Assembly: GCA_965243255.1 (NCBI GenBank)
Contig: CBDEUH010000004.1
Location: 2,108,001-2,172,000 of the forward strand
Source: Bin87 sp965243255
Lineage (GTDB): Bacteria > Chloroflexota > Dehalococcoidia > Lucifugimonadales > UBA3495
Reading direction: 5' to 3'
Length of the DNA stretch: 64,000 nt
Shown here: piece after piece, positions 50,411 through 58,601 of the stretch
How positions within the stretch are numbered: the stretch's first letter is position 1
Layout of the letters: every line of letters begins with the position of its first letter
Position numbers and translations under genes: made by a program
The notes under the pieces: generated by a model
Databases searched by the model: none
What the model was told of the DNA's origin: nothing
What the model saw: only the letters and a program-made list of their open reading frames with translations

Positions 50411-50433
50411 TCCTTCGACAAGCTCAGGATGAG
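50411..50433. repeat. CTCATCCTGAG dispersed repeat, copy 2 (inverted)
   Basis: Reverse complement matches 19901-19923 at 22 of 23 bases. Lies between the VOC and amidase genes. Confidence 0.7.
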
Positions 50434-50478
50434 CGCGACGGTTTGCGGTTCGGCAAGGCCGCATCAGGAGGTCAGAAA

Positions 50479-51879
50479 ATGGCAGATACGCCTCTGCACT
50501 ACCAGACCATTACCGAGGTTGCCGAGGGGCTGCGCTCCCGCGCGATTTCGCCGGTGGAGCTGACCCAGGCTATCCTGGACCGCATTGCGGCGCTGGACGG
50601 CCAGCTGAAAAGCTACGCCACCGTCATGGCCGAACCGGCCTTGGAGTCGGCGCGGGTCGCCGAGGCGGAGATAGCCGCCGGACGCTACCGGGGCGGGCTG
50701 CACGGCGTCCCCATCGCCGTCAAAGACCTGTGCTTCACCACCGGCGTCCCGACCATGGGCGGCGCAAAAGCCCTGCGTGATTTCGTCCCCGACTTCGACG
50801 GCACCGTGGTGCGCAAGCTCAACGACGCCGGCGCCATCATCCTGGGCAAGCTGAACCTCACCGAGGGAGCGATGGCCGGCTACAACCCGGAGTTCGACAT
50901 CCCCATCAACCCCTGGGGCGCTGACCGCTGGGCCGGCGCGTCGTCCAGCGGTTCCGGCGTGGCCACGGCGGCCGGCCTCTGCTACGGCTCTCTGGGCAGC
51001 GACACCGGCGGGTCGATACGCTTTCCGGCGGCGGCCTGCGGAACCGCGGGCATCAAGCCCACCTGGGGCCGGGTCAGTCGCTACGGAGTGCTGGCGCTGG
51101 GCGAATCGCTGGACCACGTCGGCCCCATGACCCGCAGCGCCGCCGACGCCGGCATCATGCTGCAGGCCCTGGCCGGCCACGACCCCAACGACCCCACGTC
51201 ATTGCACGCGCCGGTACCCGATATGCTGTCCGGCCAGGGCCAGGGCGTTGCCGGCCTCCGCATCGGCGTGGACGAAGAATACATCGGCGGCGGCGACGTT
51301 GACGCCGAAGTCGCCGAGGCCGTCCTGGCCGGCGCGCGCCTGCTGGAAAGCATGGGCGCAACGCTGGTTCCGGTGCAGATGCCCGACACGCTGCCGTACT
51401 CGCGGGCCTGGGGTGTGCTGTGCTCCGCGGAGGCCGCTACCGCCCACCGGGACACCTTCCCCTCCCAGGCCGACGATTACGGCCCCTGGTTCCGGGGCTG
51501 GCTGGAGAAGGGACGCGGCTACACCGCCGTTGACTACTCCGCCGCCAACCTGGTCCGGCTGGAATGCAACGGCGTACTGGCCGGCGTTTTCGCCGATATC
51601 GACGTGCTGGTGTGCCCGTCCATGACCGGAGTGGCGCATCGGGTAACGCCGGCGGAGCTCTACGGGCCGATGGGCGAGGACGAGTGGACGTGGGGCCGGT
51701 TCACCATCCCCTACGACTTCAACGGCGCGCCGACCATATCCCTGCCGGCCGGACTGAACGGCGACGGGTTGCCCCTGAGCATCCAGTTCGTCGGCAAGCA
51801 TCTAGCCGAGCCGCTGCTGGTGCAAATCGGCGACGCCTACGAGCAGGCGACCCAGCACAACCTGCGGCCGGGAGTTTAA
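50479..51879 (+). CDS. Amidase (amidase-signature family)
   Basis: A 466-residue hydrolase; ATG 50479 has AGGAGG 7 nt upstream. The Ser-cisSer-Lys triad is visible: lysine in PIAVKDLCFTTGVPT, GASSSGSGVATAAG and the nucleophile region GSDTGGSIRFPAAACG. Related to GatA and to nitrile/amide-degrading amidases; no gatB or gatC is nearby, so a catabolic amidase is more likely. It converges on the GMC gene with a 4-bp overlap. Confidence 0.9.
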   Translation: MADTPLHYQTITEVAEGLRSRAISPVELTQAILDRIAALDGQLKSYATVMAEPALESARVAEAEIAAGRYRGGLHGVPIAVKDLCFTTGVPTMGGAKALRDFVPDFDGTVVRKLNDAGAIILGKLNLTEGAMAGYNPEFDIPINPWGADRWAGASSSGSGVATAAGLCYGSLGSDTGGSIRFPAAACGTAGIKPTWGRVSRYGVLALGESLDHVGPMTRSAADAGIMLQALAGHDPNDPTSLHAPVPDMLSGQGQGVAGLRIGVDEEYIGGGDVDAEVAEAVLAGARLLESMGATLVPVQMPDTLPYSRAWGVLCSAEAATAHRDTFPSQADDYGPWFRGWLEKGRGYTAVDYSAANLVRLECNGVLAGVFADIDVLVCPSMTGVAHRVTPAELYGPMGEDEWTWGRFTIPYDFNGAPTISLPAGLNGDGLPLSIQFVGKHLAEPLLVQIGDAYEQATQHNLRPGV

Positions 51880-53225
51880 CCGGCCGCTATCCAGTCCGCC
51901 ACTCGCTCGCCGATCATAATCGCCGTGGCGTTGGTGTTGGCGCGGGTAACCTGGGGCATGATTGACGAGTCGGCCACCCACAGGCCCGACACGCCGCGCA
52001 CCCGGCACCGCTGGTCGGTTGCCGCCATGGCGTCGCCCTCCGGCCCGATGCGGCAGGTTCCTGACACGTGGCGCGACGTGCCCACCGTCTGCCGTATCCA
52101 GGCGTCCAGCGTATCGTCGTCGGCCAGCACTTCGTTGGTGGGCGCCGTGCGATGCTCAATCACGTCTTGGTACGCGTCGGATTCCAGCATATCCGCCGCC
52201 AACCGCACGGCGTCGCGCATCCGCCGCATATCGTTCTCGTTGTGGAAGTAGCGGTAGTTGATGGATGGCTGCACCGTCGGGTCGGCGGACTGCAGCCGCA
52301 CCCAGCCGGAGCCGTCCGGCAGCTCCAGCGCGCAGGCGATCCGCGCCGTCCGGTCGGGCAGATGCTCGCCGGTCATCACGTTGAAGATGCCCAGGGTGTG
52401 CAGCATCACGTCGCAGGGATAGGACGGCGGCTCCGACGTTACCCGCAGGCCCCAGCGCAACGCGCCGGCGTTGGCGGTCAGCTCAACGTGGTCCTTGACG
52501 CGGAAGGTGACGTTGCCCATGGGGTGGTTGAAAAGGTTCTGCCCCACGCCGGACAGTTCGTGGATCACCGGGATTCCGTGTTCTTCAAGCTGATCCCGCG
52601 GCCCGATGCCCGATAGCATGAGCATGTGGGGTGACTTGAGCGCGCCGGCGCTCAGCACCAACCGGTCGGCCTCTACGTTGAAAATCTCGCCGCCGCTTTC
52701 CACCTCGACGCCGCAGACCTGCGTACCGTCAAACAGCACTCTGCGGACGAACACGTTGCCCTTGACGGTCAGGTTGAGGCTGTGGCGCACCGGATTCAGA
52801 TGGGTGATGGCTGTGCTCATGCGCACGCCGTCGCGGTTGTTCATCGGAATCGCGCCGATGCCATCCGACTCCGCCCCGTTCAGGTCTGGGTTGTAGGCGT
52901 AGCCGCGCTCCATGGCCGCCGCGTGAAAGGCCTTCTGCACATCGGGCCACCGCTCATTCTCGCGCCGGACGATGGGAATGGGGCCGTCGCTGCCGTGAAA
53001 GTCGTCCTGGATGTCCAAGTCGGTCTCCGCCTTGCGGAAGTAGGGCAGCACTTTCAGATACGTCCATTCCTCGTTGCCGAAGGATGCCCACCGCTCGAAG
53101 TCCTCGGGCAGCCCGCGCAAGTACACCTGGCCGTTGATGGAACCGGAGCCGCCAATGACCTTCCCCTGGGCGATGTTGATCTCGCCCTGCTGGTCGTTGA
53201 TGACGCCGCGCAGGTTCAACGTCAT
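51876..53225 (-). pseudogene. GMC oxidoreductase lacking its N-terminal FAD-binding motif
   Basis: 449 residues of a glucose-methanol-choline oxidoreductase. It starts near the point where whole proteins read GKV(L/I)GGSSSING (here GKVIGGSGSING at about residue 22), so the first ~70-80 residues with the GxGxxG FAD-binding fold are missing. A stop codon lies in frame just upstream of the ATG. The rest is intact, including the catalytic pair region (SRHVSGTCRIG, NTNATAIMIGERVADWI). A dispersed palindromic repeat lies 65 bp upstream, perhaps linked to the deletion. The product is unlikely to hold FAD normally. Confidence 0.75.
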
Positions 53226-53289
53226 ACTTCATGGCTATATCCCTCGCTTGCGAGATTCAACCCCCGATCCTACACTATGCCAACTACCG

Positions 53290-53319
53290 ACCGTCATTCC
53301 CGCGTAGGCGGGAATCCAG
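53290..53319. repeat. CGTCATTCCCGC palindromic repeat, copy 1
   Basis: 30 bp identical to 58540-58569. Contains the inverted repeat ATTCCCGC-GTAG-GCGGGAAT. Between the truncated GMC gene and the DinB-like gene. Confidence 0.8.
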
Positions 53320-53358
53320 ATGACTTAGCCCTGAGTTCGATGGGGGGACACGAACGCC

Positions 53359-53883
53359 ATGCTGACCAACCCACAGGAATTCCTGCGCTACTTCGATTCC
53401 ATCCATCGCCGCACCCTGCGCGACATCCGGGCCCTGCCGTCTCCGGCGCAGAACTGGACGCCGCCGGTGGGCGAGGGCGAGAAGTCCTGGAGCATCAACC
53501 AGATTGTCCATCACATCTGCGAGTCGCGGATGTACTTCGCTCGCGCCTACCGCAACGAGGGCTGGCTGTACGACTGGCCCGTGCCCAGCACCCAACGGCA
53601 AGCGGACTGGATACCGGCGCTGGAAGAATCGCACGCCGAGTTTCATCGGCGTCTGGACGACACGCCGGCCGAGTGGCTGCAACGCCGCATCAAGATGATT
53701 GACACCGATGGCTCCCTCAGCGGCTGGCGCATCCTGATGATGCTCATCGAGCACGAAGTTCACCACCGGTCCCAGATTGACACCTACTCCGGCCTCAACG
53801 GTTGGGACGTGCCTCAAATCTACGGACGCACCCGCGAGCAAATCGACGAGCTGCAAGAATCACAACGTACCTCTAGGGGTTGA
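53359..53883 (+). CDS. DinB-like (DUF664) metal-binding protein
   Basis: A 174-residue four-helix protein. SWSINQIVHHICESRMYFARAY gives the first histidine pair and LMMLIEHEVHHRSQIDTYSGLNG the second metal-binding HxxxH site typical of the DinB/YfiT superfamily. A GGGGGG run precedes the ATG. Members include thiol-S-transferases, but most are uncharacterised. The last 11 bp overlap the convergent hydrolase gene. Confidence 0.85.
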   Translation: MLTNPQEFLRYFDSIHRRTLRDIRALPSPAQNWTPPVGEGEKSWSINQIVHHICESRMYFARAYRNEGWLYDWPVPSTQRQADWIPALEESHAEFHRRLDDTPAEWLQRRIKMIDTDGSLSGWRILMMLIEHEVHHRSQIDTYSGLNGWDVPQIYGRTREQIDELQESQRTSRG

Positions 53884-54409
53884 TCACGTCGCTGCGGTTC
53901 TGAACGATGAAGGTCTCGCGTCGTTCTAGGTAATCCGCCACCAGGTTCACCAGCGCTTCGGGACGCTCCGTCACCACGTCGTGGCCGGCATCATAAACGA
54001 AGGCGATGCTGCAATTGGGGATGCGTTCCCGGTAAATGCTGGTCGCTTCCGGCGCCACCGTCGCGTCGTCCTGCCCGAACACCACCAGAGTGGGGCATTC
54101 CACCTCGTGCAGGCGGCTTTCCAGCGCGGCTGATTCGCTATCGATGGCTCCGTTTGCGGGGCGTATCGCCGTGGCCGCGATCAATATCAGCGTTTCCACC
54201 CGTTCCGGCTCGTGCAGGGCGCGGCGCAGGGCTGCCCCCGCTCCGTCCGCGATGGACACCAGGCCGCAGCGGTCCGGCCACTCAAAGCCGGCATCTTCCG
54301 TCCCGAGCACCCGCCAGCCCCGTTGCGCCAGCCCGTCCCGCAAGGCGGCAAAGCCTTCAGCCGGCCCGCAGATCACTACCGGCGCGGCGTCCGGTCCCGC
54401 CGTGGCCAT
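53873..54409 (-). CDS. Short alpha/beta-hydrolase-like protein with altered nucleophile
   Basis: A 178-residue protein covering only the second half of an alpha/beta hydrolase. The elbow reads VSIADGAGAAL where active serine enzymes have GHSMGG; D replaces the serine. The acid (VFGQDDATV) and histidine (DAGHDVV) positions are kept. The first strands and the oxyanion HG motif are shortened (VVICGPAEG). It may be a nucleophile-altered enzyme or a decayed one. It starts 4 bp upstream of the LLM oxidoreductase end on the same strand. Confidence 0.7.
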   Translation of the reverse strand: MATAGPDAAPVVICGPAEGFAALRDGLAQRGWRVLGTEDAGFEWPDRCGLVSIADGAGAALRRALHEPERVETLILIAATAIRPANGAIDSESAALESRLHEVECPTLVVFGQDDATVAPEATSIYRERIPNCSIAFVYDAGHDVVTERPEALVNLVADYLERRETFIVQNRSDVINP

Positions 54410-54413
54410 CGAC

Positions 54414-55517
54414 TTACAGTTCCCTCAGCCGGGGCAGCACTTCCCGCCCGAACAGGTCGAGCTCGGCCATGATGTCCCCGTGGGTCAGCGTGGGCTGCTG
54501 GAAGAACAGGTCAACCACGCCCATGCCGCAGCGGTCGCGATACGCCTTGATTTCCTTGAAAACCTTGTCCGGCCCGCCGACAAAGGTCAAGCCGGGTGCG
54601 CCGCCCACGATGTCGCCGCTGGCGCTGCCGGCGAAAACGTTGCGATAGTCCACTGCTTCGCCGGCCCGGGTCGCCTGTATCACCTGGGACACCGACGAGC
54701 GCAGGGCCATGCCGGGAGCGCGGCCCTGGTTGACCTGACGGTCGAACCAGTCCTGGGCCTGCTGGTCCGTTTCCGCCAGGTAGATGCTGCCGCGGAACAC
54801 CATCTGCTCGGGCTGGGGCGTCCAGCCGGCGTCGTCGCACCATTGCAGGTACTTGTCGGTAATCTCCGCCGTTTGATCCACCGTCAGGAAGGACACGCCC
54901 AGGCCCAGCCGGTGTTTGGCCGCGTACTGAACCGTGTCGTCGCTGCGGGTGGCCACCAGCGCCGCCGGATAGGGCCGCTGCACCGGCCGGGGCCACACCG
55001 CCACCGTCCGGAACTGGTAGTAGCGTCCCTCCCAGGCGAAGGGCTGGGGTTCGGTCATCGCCTTGAGAATCAGGTCCATGCCCTCCAGCATCCGGCCCCG
55101 GCCCTCGGCCGGATTGACGCCGTACACCTGGTCCTCGTTGGGGGTGCCGCGCAGGAAGCCCATCACCAGCCGGCCGTTGGTGATGTTGTCCAGCAGCGTC
55201 AGCTCCTCGGCGGCGCGCACCGGGTTGTTCAGCGGCAGCAGCGGGCCGAGCATGGCGATTTTGACCTTCTTGCAGCGTTCAGCCACCGCCGCGGCCATCA
55301 CGGCCGGCGTGCCGGTGGCGATGCGCCCCGAGTAGTGATGCTCGGAGAAGCTGACCCACTCGAAGCCCATCTCCTCGGCGAACTCGCACTCCTCCATGCC
55401 GTCCTGGTAGCTCTGCACAGAGACGGCCGGGTCGTTGTAGCTGGGCGGCGTCGGCCAGGTCAGCGGAAAGTCCCGCCGATGCGCGTACCCCATCGACCCC
55501 AGGTACGATGCTTTCAT
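54414..55517 (-). CDS. LLM-class (luciferase-like) flavin-dependent oxidoreductase
   Basis: A 367-residue TIM-barrel flavoprotein: EECEFAEEMGFEWVSFSEHHY (N-terminal strand with SEHH), PLLPLNNPVRAAEELTLLDNITNGRLVMGFLRGT and YPAALVATRSDDTVQYAAKHRLGLGV are bacterial luciferase family motifs. Uses FMN or F420; which cannot be told. Directly downstream of a cupin gene (2 bp gap), so the two are one operon, probably oxidising an organic substrate. Confidence 0.9.
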   Translation of the reverse strand: MKASYLGSMGYAHRRDFPLTWPTPPSYNDPAVSVQSYQDGMEECEFAEEMGFEWVSFSEHHYSGRIATGTPAVMAAAVAERCKKVKIAMLGPLLPLNNPVRAAEELTLLDNITNGRLVMGFLRGTPNEDQVYGVNPAEGRGRMLEGMDLILKAMTEPQPFAWEGRYYQFRTVAVWPRPVQRPYPAALVATRSDDTVQYAAKHRLGLGVSFLTVDQTAEITDKYLQWCDDAGWTPQPEQMVFRGSIYLAETDQQAQDWFDRQVNQGRAPGMALRSSVSQVIQATRAGEAVDYRNVFAGSASGDIVGGAPGLTFVGGPDKVFKEIKAYRDRCGMGVVDLFFQQPTLTHGDIMAELDLFGREVLPRLREL

Positions 55518-55519
55518 GG

Positions 55520-56092
55520 CTAGCGGTCCATCACCACCATGGTGCCCTCGTCGGGGTTGTACTGGTAGCGGACGATGCGGTCCAGCTTCTGGGATTCCAA
55601 GCGGACGACCACGGCCCGGTCGCCGGTTACGTTCAGGGTGTTGTGGATTTCGCCGGGCAGGAAGAAGGCCACCTTGCCGTCCTTCTGGACGAAGTCGCCG
55701 GTCTCCTGAATTTGGACCGAGTCCACACCCTCGCCGGGGTAGAACCAGCGCCACTTGGTCTGCTTGATGGCGCCTTCGTACACGCCGTACACCACCCAAG
55801 CGTTGCCGTGGTCGTGGGGCAGGTTGTCCTGTTCGGGCTTCTGCACCGAGGCCATCAGCCAGAAACCGCCGCCGGGATGGCCGTATTCCTCGTCAAGGTG
55901 CAGGTCATAGCGTCCGTAGCCGCCCTCGTCGGGCAGTTCCAGGCGCTCTTCAAGCCAACCGGGGGTGGCGAGCAGGCGCTCCATGTGCTCGGCCACGCCG
56001 GATGCCTGGGCCAGGGGGTCCTGGGTAGCGTCAAAAATATCCCGCACGTCGTCGATGAAAGCGTCCACGGTGTAGGCTGTGGTTTGCGTCAT
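55520..56092 (-). CDS. Cupin protein, cysteine-dioxygenase-like
   Basis: A 190-residue protein; ATG 56092 has GGAGG 6 nt upstream. PHDHGNAWVVYGVYEG and FFLPGEIHNTLNV give the metal histidines of the two cupin motifs. The spacing and the start of the fold resemble cysteine/3-mercaptopropionate dioxygenases, but the substrate is not certain. Cotranscribed with the LLM oxidoreductase. Confidence 0.8.
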   Translation of the reverse strand: MTQTTAYTVDAFIDDVRDIFDATQDPLAQASGVAEHMERLLATPGWLEERLELPDEGGYGRYDLHLDEEYGHPGGGFWLMASVQKPEQDNLPHDHGNAWVVYGVYEGAIKQTKWRWFYPGEGVDSVQIQETGDFVQKDGKVAFFLPGEIHNTLNVTGDRAVVVRLESQKLDRIVRYQYNPDEGTMVVMDR

Positions 56093-56095
56093 CAT

Positions 56096-56277
56096 TCACC
56101 TCCGAATGTTCCAGTGTCCTGTTTTGTTCATTCTAGGGGAATACAGCGGCGTGTCAACGTTGGGGTGGTGGGTTTGGTCAGATTCAGGATCTGCGGGATT
56201 TTGCAGAAGGGCGCCTGTGCTATGATTGTGCTGTTCCACTCTACCGTCGCCGAACCTCATGCTCAGGAGGTACGATT
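56096..56277. promoter_or_regulatory. Divergent promoter region of cupin and amidohydrolase genes
   Basis: 182 bp without a gene. TGCTATGAT at 56218-56226 is an extended -10 for the plus-strand gene at 56278; AGGAGG at 56265-56270 is its ribosome site. No operator palindrome seen. Confidence 0.5.
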
Positions 56278-57294
56278 ATGCCGCCCCGTGGCAACGAATG
56301 GCTGGCCCTTACCGCCGAATCCACCCTGGAACCTGACCTTCCCATTTGCGACCCTCACCACCACTTCTGGGTGCAGCGACCCGAACCCGTTGACTACCAG
56401 CAGTACCTGCTGCCCGACCTGGTGGCAGACATCACCAGCGGCCACAACGTGCGCTCCACCGTGTTCATTGAGGCGCGTTCCGAGTACCGCACCGACGGGC
56501 CGGAGGAGTTGCGCTCGGTGGGCGAGGTGGAGTTCGTGCAGTCTATCGCCGACGACAGCGCCAGCGGACGCTACGGCGAATCACGCGCCGCCGCCGCCAT
56601 CATCGGCCGCGCCGACCTGAAGCTGGGTGACGGCGTGCGGCCCGTGCTGGAGGCGTTGCAGGCCGCCAGCCCCAACCGTTTCCGCGGCATCCGCCACTCC
56701 GTCGGATGGGACCCCCATCCGGAGGTTGAAAACCGCGAGGTCGAGGGCTGCCTGCAAAGGGACGACTACATGGCCGGCGCCCGCGTCCTGCGGGACATGG
56801 GCCTCATCCTGGAGACCACGGTGTTCTTCCCGCAACTGCCCGACCTGGCCGAGTTCGCCCGGCGCATCCCCGACCTGACCATCGTGCTGAACCACATCGG
56901 CGGCATGATGCGCACCGGCCCCTACGCCAACCGGGACGACGAGGTAATACCCCAATGGCGCAGCGGCATCGAGGCGGTGGGTGCGTGTCCCAACGTAATC
57001 ATGAAGCTGGGCGGCATCGGGATGCCTCGCATCGGCTACGACTGGCACGAGCGGGAGACGCCCATCGGTTCCGAGGAACTGGCCGATTCAGTGGGCGACT
57101 GGATGCGGCACTGCCTGGACTCCTTCGGGCCAGACCGCTGCATGTTCGAGAGCAACTTCCCGGTGGACAAGGTGTCGTTCTCGTACAACGTTATGTACAA
57201 CGCCTTCAAGCGCATGTCCCAGGGATACTCGGCGTCCGAACGGGCAGCCGCGTTCCACGACACGGCGGTGCGGGTGTACCGGATTGGGACGTGA
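56278..57294 (+). CDS. Amidohydrolase-2 family metal-dependent hydrolase/decarboxylase
   Basis: A 338-residue TIM-barrel enzyme. DPHHHFW (residues 25-31) is the metal HxH motif, RGIRHSVGWDP, LNHIGG and FESNFPVDK complete the active site. It resembles dicarboxylate lactonases and fucono-/rhamnono-lactonases of this family. Likely hydrolyses a lactone or decarboxylates an aromatic acid. Followed 89 bp later by an epoxide hydrolase gene. Confidence 0.9.
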   Translation: MPPRGNEWLALTAESTLEPDLPICDPHHHFWVQRPEPVDYQQYLLPDLVADITSGHNVRSTVFIEARSEYRTDGPEELRSVGEVEFVQSIADDSASGRYGESRAAAAIIGRADLKLGDGVRPVLEALQAASPNRFRGIRHSVGWDPHPEVENREVEGCLQRDDYMAGARVLRDMGLILETTVFFPQLPDLAEFARRIPDLTIVLNHIGGMMRTGPYANRDDEVIPQWRSGIEAVGACPNVIMKLGGIGMPRIGYDWHERETPIGSEELADSVGDWMRHCLDSFGPDRCMFESNFPVDKVSFSYNVMYNAFKRMSQGYSASERAAAFHDTAVRVYRIGT

Positions 57295-57383
57295 CGGCCG
57301 TGGGGGGAAACGCCAGAGTCGAACCTGCGGCCAGCTCATCATGAGCGATACGACACGCAAAAATAATCAGATGCGGAGGAGCA

Positions 57384-58532
57384 ATGGAGCCCTTTGAGAT
57401 AGCAATCAGCGACGCCGTGCTGGACGACCTGCGCCAGCGTCTCGGCCAAACCCGCTGGCCCGACGAAATGCCCGGCGTCGGCTGGGACTACGGCTCCAAC
57501 CTGGACTACATCAAGGAGCTGTGCGAGTACTGGCGCACCGATTTCGACTGGCGCGCCCAGGAAGCCAAGCTCAACGCCTTCAATCACTACAAGTCTGAGG
57601 TTGACGGGCTTAGCATCCACTTCATCCTGGAAAAGGGCGCAGGGCCTAACCCGATGCCCCTGGTCATCACCCACGGCTGGCCCAGCACCTTCTTCGAGAT
57701 GACCAAGATCATCCCCCTGCTGGCCGACCCCGGCAGCCACGGCGGCGACCCGGCCGACTCCTTCGACGTGGTGGCCCCCTCGCTGCCCGGCTTCGGCTTC
57801 TCCCAGGCGTCGCAGGAGCCGGGGATGCAGGTGCAGAAGGTCGCCGACCTCTGGGCCAGGCTGATGACCGAAAACCTGGGCTATCCCAAATTCGCGGCCC
57901 AGGGCGGCGACATTGGCGCCGGCGTAACCTCCCGCCTGGGCTACGCTCACTCCGACAAGATGATTGGCGTGCATCTCACTTCCATCACCCGGCCCGTGCC
58001 CTACCTGGGCCCCGGCTCGCGTCCGCTGACCGAGGCGGAGCAGGCCCACTCCGACCAACGGGAAAACTGGCAACAGTCTGAGGGCGGCTACAGCCACATC
58101 CAGGGCACGAAGCCGCAGACGCTCTCCTACGGCCTCAACGACTCGCCGGCCGGCCTGGCCGCCTGGATTGTCGAGAAGTACCGCACCTGGAGTGATTGCA
58201 ACGGGGACGTGGAAAGCAGCTACACCAAGGATGAACTGCTCACCACGGTAACCATCTACTGGGTAACCCGGACCATCGGCTCGTCGGTGCGGATGTACAA
58301 GGAGAACCAGAGCAGCCTGTGGGAGATGGAGCAGGACGAGAAGGTGCCCACGCCGGCCGGCATGGCCATGTTCCCCCAGGAGATCGCCAAGCCGCCCCGG
58401 GAGTGGGCCGAGCGTTCCTACGACGTGCGCCGCTGGACGCAGATGCCTCGGGGCGGCCACTTCGCCGCCCTGGAGGAGCCGGAGCTGTTGGCCCACGAAG
58501 TCCGCGAGTTCTTCCGCCCCTTCCGCAGCTGA
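57384..58532 (+). CDS. Epoxide hydrolase with EHN domain
   Basis: A 382-residue enzyme like microsomal epoxide hydrolase. The N-terminal EHN domain (1-95) reads PFEIAISDAVLDDLRQRLGQTRWPDE. THGWPSTFFE is the oxyanion HGWP motif, the nucleophile is Asp in AQGGDIGAGV, and the histidine lies in RGGHFAALEEPE. Opens epoxides to diols. GGAGGAG lies before the ATG. Confidence 0.93.
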   Translation: MEPFEIAISDAVLDDLRQRLGQTRWPDEMPGVGWDYGSNLDYIKELCEYWRTDFDWRAQEAKLNAFNHYKSEVDGLSIHFILEKGAGPNPMPLVITHGWPSTFFEMTKIIPLLADPGSHGGDPADSFDVVAPSLPGFGFSQASQEPGMQVQKVADLWARLMTENLGYPKFAAQGGDIGAGVTSRLGYAHSDKMIGVHLTSITRPVPYLGPGSRPLTEAEQAHSDQRENWQQSEGGYSHIQGTKPQTLSYGLNDSPAGLAAWIVEKYRTWSDCNGDVESSYTKDELLTTVTIYWVTRTIGSSVRMYKENQSSLWEMEQDEKVPTPAGMAMFPQEIAKPPREWAERSYDVRRWTQMPRGGHFAALEEPELLAHEVREFFRPFRS

Positions 58533-58539
58533 ACCCAAC

Positions 58540-58597
58540 ACCGTCATTCCCGCGTAGGCGGGAATCCAGCAGGGGCAGGCTTGAAACCTGTCCCTAC
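58540..58597. repeat. Two adjacent palindromic repeats (CGTCATTCCCGC copy 2 and GCAGGGGCAGG element)
   Basis: 58540-58569 is identical to 53290-53319. It is directly followed by AGGGGCAGG (58571-58579) pairing with CCTGTCCCT (58587-58595), a member of the GYAGGGGC family. Between two convergent genes, where they may also act as a terminator. Confidence 0.75.
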
Positions 58598-58601
58598 GCT
58601 T

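Noticed and set aside
50479..51879. GatA subunit of the tRNA amidotransferase
   Set aside because: No gatB or gatC nearby and the surroundings are catabolic; kept as a generic amidase.
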